Assembly: GCA_036426205.1 (NCBI GenBank)
Contig: WSYH01001912.1
Coordinates: forward strand, 1 to 64,000
Source of the DNA: Ascaphus truei
Taxonomy: Eukaryota > Chordata > Amphibia > Anura > Ascaphidae
Direction: 5' to 3'
Length of the DNA: 64,000 nucleotides
Position 1 is the stretch's first letter. Every line of letters starts with the position of its first letter. Made by a program: the position numbers and the translations under genes. A model generated the notes under the pieces. That model was not told the origin of the DNA. It worked only from the letters and a program-made list of their open reading frames with translations, and made no database searches. Shown here one piece after another: positions 1 to 9,301 of this stretch.

Positions 1-44
1 ATTAATACTAATTCCTTCCCTTGTGCGCTTTTGTGCATTTTTTC
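1..44. mobile_element. Terminal fragment of a foldback repeat
   Basis: Read on the minus strand this begins with a GCACAAAAGCGCAC block. The same kind of terminal block occurs at about 3795, 5400, 16690, 19500 and 24300, where it marks the outer end of foldback elements. Only the end is present, cut by the window start on one side and by the repeat starting at 45 on the other. Confidence 0.45.
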
Positions 45-2289
45 TTCCTGATAAAATAAAATAAATATTTATTCACATTCCTGCTAATCATAATCATTGA
101 CAACAACCCACAGTACACCAATGAATAAGAATGAATGACTAAACAACATGAATCAGTTAATGGTTTTTTTAACTCTTAATTCTCACAAAGCTGTGCAAAT
201 CAGATTTTCATTTCAAATTCGAGAAGGGATTTTCCAAAGCGTTACCGTAAACAAAGCCTCAAGGGGTTGGGGGGGAGGGGGTGAGTCATGTGCAGTAATC
301 ATCTAGCTCCCATCTCAAAGAGGATTACACGCAGGCACAGTGAGGCTTTGTAGCTCGGCTATGGACAGATTAAGAACACAATGGAATGGCAATATTCAGA
401 AAAGTAACGACTCTGTGTAGGGGGGTTGGATGACTCATGCACAGTAAGCAGTAAGCTCCCATCTCAAAGAGGATTAGAGTACATGCAGGCGCAGTGAGGC
501 GATTGACGCTCGGCTAGGGATGGATTAAAAACACAATGTCTAACTTCAGAAAATTAATGACTCTGTGGAGGTGTCTGTCGATAAGAGTTTGTGTGTGCGT
601 GGGGGAGGGATGAAGGATTAGTTGTACAGCAGTTCAAAGAAATTACATAGAGTGGAGTACAGTACAGTAATTTCAAAAGGCAGTTCATCATAATACTGTA
701 ATGTGATCCCTACACCCCCAAATACAGTACATAAAAAGCACACAAATCAACCATGTGCAGGCAAACGCAGATTGAATATCGTAATATCAAGATTGTTTTT
801 GCAGGCTTGTGGATAAAATAACAGTTAAAAAATCATAATTAAAAAAAAAATTATTGGGGCACTCAAGCAAGCAGTGGTGGGTGAAGATACAGGCGCATGA
901 GCAGGAATCAACTACAGTAGCTCCCATCCGAAAGAGGATTACACACAGGCGCATAGAGAGGTGATGCTCTGTGCAAATCAAATTCGAGAAGGGATTTTCC
1001 AAAGCGTTGCCGTAAACAAAGCCTCAAAATTCCCATCTCAAAGAGAATTACATGCAGGCGCAGTGAGGCTTTGTAGCTCGGCTATGGACGAATTCTGAAC
1101 ACAGTGGCAAGATTCAGAAAATGAACAACTCTGTGGAGAGGGGGGGGTTGGGTGACTCATGCGCAGTAAGCAGCTCCCATCTCAAAAAGGATTACACGCA
1201 GGCGTAGTGAGGCTTTGTAGCTCGGCTATGGACGGATTCTGAACACAATGGCAAGATTCAGAAAATGAACAACTCTGTGGAGAGGGGGGGTTGGGTGACT
1301 CATGCGCAGTAAGCATCTCTCATCTCAAAAAGGATTACACACAGACGCAGTGAGGCTTTGTAGCTCGGCTATGGACGGATTAAGAACACAAAGTCAAGAT
1401 TCAGAAAATTAACGACTCCGTGGAATTTCCTTGAACTAGCCTTGTGTGTGTTCGTGGGGGAGGGGGCTACAGGGTACAGCTGCATGAATTTCAAAGATAA
1501 AGACATACTTTAATTTCAAAAGGCAGTTCATCATAATAATACACCCCAAAATACAGTACGTAAAAAGCACATAAATCAACCATGTGCAGTCAAACGCACA
1601 GGTTCGCAGTCAAAAACTACAGCACAGATTGAATATCGTAATACAGTAAGATGGTTTTTGCAGACTTGTGGAGAAAATAAAAATACAAAAATTCCAATAA
1701 AAAAAATTAAAAATTTTTTTTTGGTCACTCACTCAAGCAAGCAAGCAGTTGTGGGTGGGCGAAGTAACAGGCGCATGCGTATTAATCACCTGCTGTCAAG
1801 CAGGAATGTGATTGAAACCAGACACATGTTCAAAGGAATGGTGTGGGAGAGATGTACTGCATTGCACAGAAGATAAGAAGTTGAAATACCCTGCAGTGCA
1901 GTTAATTATCCTGAGCGAGGGGAGATCTCTGTATATGCAGAAATGTGACACTGTTACAGTACTATACACGCCTATGCATTTCAACAATTTTCAAATGAGA
2001 CATTTTGTACAGCAGCACAGCATAGCACTGCAAATGCATATACTGTATACTTTAAATATGCAAATTTACAATTACTGCGCGCGCACACACAGACTGTGCA
2101 CTGACGTACGTTGAACCGCGAAGGTATTAGACTTCCAAGAAAACAGCTCGCAAACGCCCGCCTGAGTTTTTACACAGCATTGCAATATTGCGGACGGCGA
2201 GAATAAAATGCTAAAATCACGAGCGCGAAAATAACGCAGTTCACTCCGGGCAAAACAAACAGAAAACCGCACCTATCCGGGATAATCTG
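45..2289 (+). mobile_element. Truncated copy of the right end of the 10-kb transposon
   Basis: This 2.2-kb block is a close direct copy of 13255-15523, the right subterminal region of the 10-kb TA-flanked element. Homology begins at the 'ttcctgat' block near 45 and stops sharply after 'gggataatctg' at 2289, where gypsy-related sequence follows. The final TG+TA seen in the second copy is missing, so the end is damaged. No gene is present. It holds tandem repeats, several GCGCAGTGAGGC boxes and many TACAGTA motifs. Confidence 0.85.
300..1420. repeat. Subterminal tandem repeats, about 143-bp period (copy 1)
   Basis: Blocks starting 'cccatctcaaa(g/a)agga' and followed by a GCGCAGTGAGGCTTTGTAGC box recur near 308, 445, 1030, 1173 and 1316. 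The last three are spaced 143 bp apart. Each unit ends in a G-run followed by 'tgggtgactcatgcgcag'. Such arrays near a transposon end are often transposase or host-factor binding sites (inference). Confidence 0.75.
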
Positions 2290-2334
2290 AGAGCCGCGGA
2301 TCTAGCCGACTTAGACTCAGGTCGGCTGCCAGTG

Positions 2335-2818
2335 TATATTAGTAATATTAGATAATGCCACACACTATTCGGAGGCAATTCCCCTACATAGCACCTCTGC
2401 CAAAAACATAGCAAAAGAGTTAATGCTCCTGTTTAGCCGGGTAGGAATTCCTAAAGAGATCTTAACTGACCAGGAAACCCCATTTATGTCCCAAATAACA
2501 AAATAATTATGTAAGCTCCTCAAAATCAAACACCTCAGAACCTCAGTCTATCATCCACAGACAGATGGTCTAGTGGACTGATTCAATAAAACCCTAAAAA
2601 TCATGTCACACCGGGCGGTTGATAAGAATGGGAAAAGCTAGGATTGCTTACTGCCATACCTGTTATTTGCCATTAGGGAGGTTCCCTAATCATCCCGTTT
2701 TGAACTATTGTATGGACGACACTCAAGGGGCTTCCTGAATATAGTCAAAGAGACTTGGGAACATGAGGTTACACCACACAGAAGTGTAATAGAACATGTG
2801 ACCGAGATGCAGGACCGC
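2335..2818 (+). pseudogene. Ty3/gypsy integrase core remnant
   Basis: The reading frames resemble the catalytic integrase domain of vertebrate Ty3/gypsy elements. Recognisable pieces, in order, are IPKEILTDQETPFMS (second catalytic Asp context), LRTSVYHPQTDGLVD, LLPYLLFAIREVP and FELLYGR. Several stops interrupt it, including one just after the catalytic-Glu region and one after REVP, so it is dead. No gag, protease or reverse transcriptase precedes it; it abuts the transposon-end repeat at 2289. It ends in the 5-bp ACCGC that precedes the solo LTR. Confidence 0.85.
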
Positions 2819-3525
2819 TGTCATGATCACAACTTGGCTCCGCCCCAGGACACCTCACGCACTAACTTCAGGGGCACGCGTGGACCTCAGCCTGCGCGTA
2901 CACGCCGCAGGAATTCTGGGTCCACGGACCTCCACTCACGTGACGTCACCACTACGGTCCACCCCACGGGCGACGCACTGTCTCATGCCGCACTTCCCCT
3001 GCGCGCGTACACCTCGCAGCAAGTAATAACAGGAGGGAACTCAGCTGCTAATCCTATGCCCTCCTGTTGGCTTGTAGCCTACGTATGATGTCACTCATCC
3101 TGCCATTCCCTGATTGGTTGCTACCTTCTTTTCTACACTGTCAGCCCTATGCTTGTTGCTGACAATAAACTATTGTTTATGTCCCGTGCTTACTGCTTCC
3201 TAGTATTGCCAGTTCCTTTACCTTACCTGACCTGTGTTGTGATCCCTGCTCGTACCTGGACCTGTCTCTTCTATACCCCTGGACCTCGTCTTGTTTTTGG
3301 ACCCCCGCTCTCTCCTTGACTACGGTTGACGGATAACGACTACACTTCTCTCTTTAATCCCAGACCATGGCAAGTACTACGACCTACCCAAACTCGCCTA
3401 CCCTGATCCGGCTACACGACACTGACTCTGCAATCTGGACCTGGTCCGTGGTTGTAGGGCAGTGGTTATATACATTACCACCTCAGCCCCGCGGTCTAGT
3501 CTAGTTTGGGTGAGTACTCGTCACA
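2819..3525 (+). mobile_element. Solo LTR, 707 bp, with 5-bp target duplication
   Basis: The block starts TGTCATGATCACAAC and ends CTCGTCACA (TG...CA). It is flanked by ACCGC at 2814-2818 and again at 3526-3530, which is the duplication size usual for Ty3/gypsy integration. A polyadenylation signal AATAAA lies at 3164-3169. Nothing between the ends encodes protein, so this is a solo LTR left by recombination, inserted in the older integrase relic. Confidence 0.8.
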
Positions 3526-3530
3526 ACCGC

Positions 3531-3780
3531 ACATAGGGATGAAATGGCCTGATCCTTTCCCTGTGGCTCTGATGTCCATCTGAAGCACCTCTATGTAAAC
3601 TATAAGTTATCCCCTTATGAGATACTTATAGGTAGACCAATGACAACAGGCAGTTCAAAGGAACTGTTTCTGCACTCGTGCTGTCTTCTAAAATCAACTC
3701 AAATCCATTTTCAGCTGTTACTGTAGTGCAAGGACCCGCTCCTCAAATGTTCCTAAATAAGGAGCGCTCCCTAGAGAGCA
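3531..3780 (+). pseudogene. Possible retroviral integrase C-terminal fragment
   Basis: One frame contains LSPYEILIGRPM, close to the (L/T)PYEILYGRP motif near the C-terminus of retroviral integrases. The rest is too degraded to place. It could be a second element adjoining the gypsy relic. Low confidence because the match is a single motif. Confidence 0.35.
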
Positions 3781-3789
3781 CTCCAAAAG

Positions 3790-4125
3790 ACAGAGAAAAA
3801 ACAATGCACACAAGCGCACCATGGATTAATACAAAATGTATGTATTTTAATATTAGGTCAAAAGATGAATTCCCCTCATTGTGGTTTTAATTCAGTTTTC
3901 CCTTAGAACTTCATCAGTGAATGTTTAGTTGGGTTATTCTTGATTTAATATTGATTTTTTTTATTGTAATTTTTGTAAGTGTGCTTCATAGAAGCTTTGT
4001 TTGGTTAACATCCTTATTTTAGGAGTGACCGTACACATTTTTAAAATGTCATATGTGTTTATGTAATTAATTGTGATTTATTTTGTGTTTATGTGTGGTC
4101 TTTTGACCTAATATTAAAATATTAT
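3790..4125. mobile_element. Small foldback element with weak hammerhead-like core
   Basis: A terminal AATGCACACAAGCGCACC block sits at about 3794. Inverted arms follow: 'tattttaatattaggtcaaaag' at about 3842 and its complement at about 4100-4123. Between them, on the minus strand, CTGATGA (3911-3917) is followed by GAAAAC (3895-3900), a weak hammerhead-like arrangement. No coding potential. Confidence 0.5.
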
Positions 4126-4399
4126 TCAACTTATAACCCCCTGGTAAAGCCCAAATTTGATTCTGCTGTCTCCTATTCACCTCTTTCTGTAAGTGTCCAT
4201 TTGACTACATTTAACTTGTAACACCTACACAGGACAACACCCTGCTTAAAAATTTACCAATTGTTTAAATGGGCGTCACATGTGCTAATTGAGTTGGTTG
4301 GGCTGAAATTAATTCAGTCCTGTGATTTGTAAGACCTATATAACTAGAAATACACTGGGGAAGCAGCAATGCAGGGGCAAGCAGCATACATTGAAAGTA
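4126..4399. other. Stretch with no recognised feature
   Basis: Moderately AT-rich sequence between a foldback and a MITE. I see no coding region and no clear repeat boundary other than the TA at 4398-4399 that precedes the MITE. Confidence 0.4.
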
Positions 4400-4759
4400 C
4401 TGCTGTGGCCGAGTTTATTCGAGCATTTGCCCGTTCTCGGCCGCAGCAGTAACCTGGCGCGCGCCGGAGGGTGCCGGGCGCGCGCCGAAGCAGCGGAAGA
4501 GCGCCCTCCGATCGGGGCGCTCTCCCTCCCGCTGCCGGGTCCGCCGGGTCCCCCAGAACCCCCTGCTGCCGTTCCCCACATCGCGGGACACCAGGGCTCC
4601 CTCGGGGAGCCCTGGACGCGCGTGCAGGGGGCGCAGGCACCCGATGACGTGTGACCGCGCATCGGTGACGCGCGGCACGCCGAGGGGCTGCCACTAGCAA
4701 GCCGGGAAATCTCCCGGCTTGCGGATCTGGCCGCAGTGTGATAAAGTGTGTCGGTAGTG
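4400..4759. mobile_element. GC-rich 360-bp MITE, TA target site
   Basis: A TA dinucleotide flanks both sides (4398-4399 and 4760-4761). The left end CTGCTGTGGCCGAGTTTATT and the complement of the right end CACTACCGACACACTTTAT resemble the termini of the 397-bp MITEs and the 10-kb element. A near-identical copy of exactly the same length lies inverted at 59748-60107. The GC-rich interior gives long open frames on both strands with collagen-like GGPGGPG strings; these are composition artefacts. Non-autonomous Tc1/mariner-type element mobilised in trans (inference). Confidence 0.85.
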
Positions 4760-4899
4760 TAGCATGTTTTAAGTAGAATACAGTGTGGAGTTGAACAGGG
4801 AGCTCAACACGGGTGAAACAAGTGGACAACACCTACTGACCCTGATTCCTGGATTTTGAACAGCGTTGGAAAGGAGGACATTATCTATCCCAGACTGTG

Positions 4900-5268
4900 C
4901 ATCTTGACACAAAACTATTGCGGCCATGCTTTGACCTCACTTCTTTTCAAAATACGCACTTCTTTCTACCAGCCTCATTATTTCTCTAACTCTATTCATA
5001 TTTCTCCATCTCTCCTTCCTTCACCACTTCTCAGTTCACATTAACTCCTTTCTTACCTGCGCCAAATAACACCACAAAGCTATATACCCTGCACTAAAAC
5101 GCACCCCTACAAAACATCCTCACACATTCTCTTTCTATCCATGCTTCTTCTCCTCGCTTCTGGGGATATCTCTCCTAGTCCTGGTACCTGCCTTATTTCT
5201 GTATGCTCCCGTCCTCGCCTTTCACATACAACTTCTACTCCTTCGGGTGTTAACCCCTCTAACCTCAT
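4900..5268 (+). pseudogene. L2-type LINE, 5' part of ORF2
   Basis: Pyrimidine-rich sequence with the frame LLLLASGDISPSPGTC around 5145-5195, which resembles the N-terminal leader of L2/CR1-clade ORF2 proteins. It runs into CTCTAACCTCAT at 5257-5268. The same 12 bases recur at 16720-16731, where the LINE endonuclease region resumes. This is the upstream half of one L2 copy split by an 11.45-kb insertion. The exact left boundary is not visible. Confidence 0.65.
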
Positions 5269-5497
5269 GAGAGATAAATCAATCCGCGCTCATGCTTCCT
5301 AAAATGTTGATCTTGAAGTAGATCCACTCTCCCCTTTTGCTGCCGCTGTAATGTGATGGCACCCCTCCTTCACCAAAATCCGCTGTGGGAGAACTCCAGC
5401 GACGGATGGTCATGCAAAAAAAGGCACAGAAGCGCACCAAGGGTCAAGATATATGTATTAAACATAAAAAACAAAAGCAAGTAGTAACTTACATGTA

Positions 5498-5760
5498 CTG
5501 CTGCGGCACATTTTATTCTAACACATCGCCGGTTTTTCCCTGGCTTTTTCCTGGAATGCGACGCACTTCACCGGGAGCGCGCCGCATTCATTTTGCGTTC
5601 TGAGCCACGGGTCATGCGTGGGTCATGCGCGGTTGACGCGCGGTTGATGCGTTTATTGAGAATGGTTCGGATTTAATAGGTTGCAATTCTTCGCGTGTCC
5701 GCAAGATGGCAGATATTCATGAATTGTAATGCGCATGCGCATCAGTAATGTGTCGACTTG
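5498..5760. repeat. Left terminal region shared with MITEs
   Basis: Starts CTGCTGCGGCACATTTTATT and includes 'ggatttaataggttgcaattcttcgcg' and 'attcatgaattgtaatgc'. The reverse complement of the MITE half at about 15955-16192 follows the same order with scattered substitutions. It also holds a GCGCATGCGCAT palindrome near 5732. Confidence 0.8.
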
Positions 5761-5916
5761 CAGGTGTTTCGTGTAAAAAAGATACCACAGTGTGCTATTG
5801 TAAATTGGCCTTGAGACTGAAGGAAGAGGTTGCAAAAATGTATCAATTTAGGCTTTTTATATTAAAGAAAGACAAAGACCAGTTTCTGTTACAGTATTCT
5901 CCAGAGCGCCGTCGCC

Positions 5917-6498
5917 ATGCGTGTTCAAGTGCAGCCTGTTTTCCAAAAACCCGACAGAAGTTACACGTATTTGATATGGGCCACGATTAATGCAACAGAT
6001 GATAAGATGGCAACAGTTGTTCAAATTTATCAGTATTTTATCGAAAACTATGACTTTTAAAAATTTTCGCCAGCTCCTCATATGTGGAAGCGTGCAATAA
6101 GGAAAAGGTTATGTAGCGATTCCTGTTTTTATCGTATTGAGCCACAATTTGTTGGAGGGTATTGGTGTGAATCACCGGCTTTTTCCTGTATCTATGATCG
6201 TGCAGACGGCAAAAGGCGAAAGGTCGTGTTAAAACCAACTAAGAAACGACAGTCGCTGCCAAGCAATGCACCAGCACCAGCACCGGCTTCCAATAACGGT
6301 CCCACCGTCAGTGATAACCCTGAGCCGGATTTCGCGTGCAATTTCGATCAAGCTTGCATGTACCTAAGCAATTTCCAGCCTCATCAGCTGACTACAGGTG
6401 GACTAGTCCCGCTGCAAACAATCGACGTGGATGATGAAGAACACTGGACTGGCAGTGGCCCAGCGCCGGCGCCAGCTGAATGGGAAATTCTATGGTGA
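5917..6498 (+). pseudogene. Transposon-borne forkhead-like winged-helix protein, one internal stop
   Basis: The frame opens at ATG 5917 in a good initiation context (gccgtcgccATG) and runs 193 codons, with one TAA at 6058-6060 (codon 48). Residues ~19-85 align with the forkhead fold in order: KPDRSYTYLIWA (family KPPYSYIALI), VVQIYQYFIENYDF (LSEIYQFIMDRFPF), MWKRAIRKRLCSDSCFYRIE (WQNSIRHNLSLNDCFVKV) and GGYWCESP (G-YWTLDP). A basic KRRKVVLKPTKKRQ stretch follows. The tail is rich in Pro/Ala and acidic residues, ending DDEEHWTGSGPAPAPAEWEILW-type sequence. The stop replaces a usually aromatic position. A splice donor (ATG|GTGAGT) at 6495 could add exons. A DNA-binding role, for the element's own ends or host chromatin, is inferred. 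Confidence 0.7.
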
Positions 6499-6499
6499 G

Positions 6500-7210
6500 T
6501 ATTGTTGCCGTATTATTTTATGTGTTTTTTTTATTTTGACAATACAGTATCACTATCGGTGCGATTCAAAAGTCAAGCGATTCTCCTGTCAGCAATATTA
6601 TTGGCTGAGCGACTTCTCCAGTACTGTGCTGCAGATATTGAACAATTGGTGGAACGCTAGGCGCATGCGCATTGGAACCTTCTTGAAATGCATATGCGTG
6701 TCATGACACGGTAGGCGCATGCGCATGTGAACAGGAGACGCCCCCCGAGTCACATACATTATGTGTATTCTACAGTATACAGTGCCAGTACATACAGTAC
6801 AGTATGTGTCTTCTATTTTTTTAATGCTCTTATACTGAGCATGTCTACAGTATACAGTGCAGTACACTGTATTTTGTTACAGTAGCAAAGGAGCCAATGG
6901 AACAATGTAAAACAAATCAACATGTTCTTTTATTGGTGGAGTAAGTACAAAAACATTTATTTACAAATACTGTACAATGTAGAAACATTTTAAGTGCACA
7001 GCAATTCAAAACATCAACAGGTGTATGATTTACTGCTAGTGGAAACATTTATGTACAGAAAGTAAAAACATTTACAGTCAGTCAGTATGGTTTACAGTCA
7101 CATGTTATAAAAACAAATTATTTATTCATAAAATATACAAAACGCAACATCTCCTTTATTAAAGAACGGCAAGTCAAAACATATACAGTGGGATGGTGTG
7201 CAAAACAGTC
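6500..7210. other. Intergenic / 3' region of the BEN gene
   Basis: No convincing coding sequence. It has two GCGCATGCGCAT palindromes (about 6660 and 6716), repeated TACAGTA strings, and on the minus strand several AATAAA signals (for example in 'tttatt' blocks near 6932, 6958 and 7120-7160). These could end the BEN transcript. Confidence 0.5.
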
Positions 7211-7290
7211 CTCGAGGGCAGCCATCAGGCCCGGTTTTCAGGGTAACCTTTGAAAACCGTGCCTATTTGCTGCCCTCAGGGACTGGAATT
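7211..7290. repeat. Short palindromic MITE-like hairpin 1
   Basis: Begins 'cctcgagggcagccatcaggcc', with GGTTTTCAGG opposed to TTGAAAACC in its centre, and ends 'tgccctcagggactgg'. About 80 bp. A related hairpin lies at 7455-7528. Confidence 0.6.
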
Positions 7291-7454
7291 GTGCAGGTCC
7301 TGTGTGTGTGTACAGCAAGTTAAAACATTTCTGTATAAATACAAGTTAAAAAACACACAACAACATCTCCTTTATTTAAGTACAGCAGGTCAAAACATGT
7401 ACAGTACAGTTCAGCACAACAGTATGGTCTTACCTGTGATTACATTTTTTTTCG

Positions 7455-7528
7455 AAGGCAGCAAACAGGCCCGATTTTCAGGACAACCTTGAAAACCGGG
7501 CCTGTTTGCGGGCCTTGGGGACTGGAAC
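7455..7528. repeat. Short palindromic MITE-like hairpin 2
   Basis: Begins 'cgaaggcagcaaacaggcc', has GATTTTCAGGAC opposed to CTTGAAAACC, and ends 'gcgggccttggggactgg'. Same family as 7211-7290, in the 3' region of the BEN gene. Confidence 0.6.
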
Positions 7529-7563
7529 AAAACATTTACCAAACATTTTCAACAGTTGAACAC

Positions 7564-9064
7564 TCACTCAAATGCGTAGCCCACCAAATTGTCCTTCCAT
7601 GGCCGATGCCTTGCATGGCGCAAACCGCCATTAATGCAGTCTTGAACGCCTTTCATTACAGGATCTGTAATAGAATAAAAGCTCCGCAATTCCTCCAGAA
7701 TGGTCTTTCTTAAATTGTCAGGAAGCGCCTTTTTAACGCGATTTCCTTCATAGTTCCCTTTGAAGGCCCAGTCGCAGTACAACAAGTAGGACACATGGTG
7801 CTTAAAAATGATCAAGGCATACTTGTGGGGTGCACCAGCACTCATCACCCTATACTTCTCCCTGAGTGCCGGTGGCAGATCGCGCAGGGTGATGTTGGGC
7901 ACCGTATCGATGCTAGCGCATATAGGTCTTCTGTGAGCGGGTGTGCTTATGGCGACGGGCGAGGGTAGGTTGTCTGGGAGGAAGTTTTCCTCCTGTCTTG
8001 GTCGCCGTGTTGTCTCCTGGTGTGGTCTTGACGGTGTTGTCATGTCCTCCTCAAAGGCATACATGTACTGGTGCACTACATCTTCTGGTGGAGGGGGTGC
8101 CCTTGGTGATGGAAGGGGGTCGATGCTCCCATACAGCACATCCATGCCACCCTCCTGCTCTGGCGTTGGGGAAACAGGGCCATGAACACCGAGCAAATGA
8201 TGTATACCCGCTATGTCAGCCTCTATCTTCTCCATCCGTTGATCCATATGATCCATATGTTGCCTCTGTTGATCCATATCTAGCATCCGTTGATCCATAT
8301 GTAGCATCCGTTGCTCCACATTTAGCATGGTCTCCAGAAACAGATCTATCTTTGCCAGCACAATAGAGTTCCCGAGGATATCCACACATCCCATTCAGCA
8401 TCCGGTCTAATGAGCTGCTTCTTGTGCATGGCATGTGGACATCTGGGTGGATGGGTGCAACGGAGGATGAGATGGGGGTTCCATGGAGAGAAGCGGCAGC
8501 GTCGTCGAAGAAGGGTGGAGGAGGTGACCTGTGGATATCCGGTAGAGGAGAAGCGGCAGCGTCATCGAAGAGGGATGGAGAAAGTGACCTTTTTATTTCC
8601 GGGCGAGAAGCAGAGTCGTCTAAGAGCAAAGGAGAAAGTGACCCATGGATTTCAGAGGCACCAGCGGCAGCGTTGTCGGATAGAACTGGAGAAGATGGCC
8701 TGTGGGTTTCCGGGAGGGCGGCGGCAGCGTCAAGGACGAGGGGTGGAGAAGACGGGCTGAAGATTTCCAGGACAGCGGCGACAGAGTCGTCGAAGCGTCT
8801 GTGAGGAAGTGGTCTGCGGGTTCGATGGGTTGGCTGCCAATCATTTTGCGTCGAGAGTACATCATCGTATTTCTTCATGACATAATAAGGCGGATGGCTA
8901 TGAAAACCCTTAGCCTTTGGGGTCCGCAGAAGGTTTTCTTTATTGGCCTTAGCCTGTCGCTTTTGCCTTGGCATGGAAAAAGCAACCGCCTTTCGCTTTT
9001 TCTGCATGACAGGCACGGCAGAGGCGAGTGGGTTCCTGCGTCCGTAGAATCGGGGTTGTTCCAT
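7564..9064 (-). CDS. Transposon-borne BEN-domain-like protein, one frameshift
   Basis: Two overlapping minus-strand frames meet near 8395 and look like one protein of about 500 residues broken by a one-base shift. A start at MEQPRFYGRRN (9064) is the likely one; the frame is open further upstream. Order: basic NLS-like stretch (MQKKRKAVAFSMPRQKRQAK); five or six imperfect ~20-residue repeats of the form PEIHRSLSPxLxDDAAA; a heptad coiled coil of RMLHMDQRMLDMDQQ type; a Pro-rich linker; and a C-terminal domain (ASIDTVPNITLRDL to LRHARHRPW). The last has the BEN pattern of conserved helices: KKALPDNLRKTILEELRSFY, then VMKGVQDCINGGLRHAR. BEN domains bind DNA and recruit chromatin factors. The gene faces away from the transposase. 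Role in the element is unknown. Confidence 0.65.
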
Positions 9065-9301
9065 GGAAGCAGGTGGCACAATGCAGTATCTGGACAAGGG
9101 CAAGTTCAGATAAAGATCATCGAGTGATGGACTATGCAAAGTGTGTAACCTTTTATGCATGGCGACCAGGTACAGGTGTTGAATGTGAGTCATTACCGTA
9201 TAAATACACCATCCATTTTGTGGATGCACTGCACATTGAATACACATCGACTAAACATCGAATATACATTCTTGTGTTTGTTTTTCTTTCTACTCGCAGC
9301 A
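9065..9301. promoter_or_regulatory. Divergent intergenic promoter region
   Basis: The 237 bp between the BEN start (9064, minus) and transposase start (9302, plus) would serve both genes. A TATAAATA box at 9199-9206 lies about 100 bp upstream of the transposase ATG. I see no clear TATA box for the minus direction. Confidence 0.55.

Noticed and set aside
4336..4832. Long open frames with collagen-like GGPGGPG repeats (also at 59641-60183)
   Set aside because: They lie entirely in a GC-rich 360-bp MITE, are open on both strands, and have no family resemblance.
8424..8804. Plus-strand frames opposite the BEN gene
   Set aside because: Antisense shadows of the repeated Ser-Pro segments.
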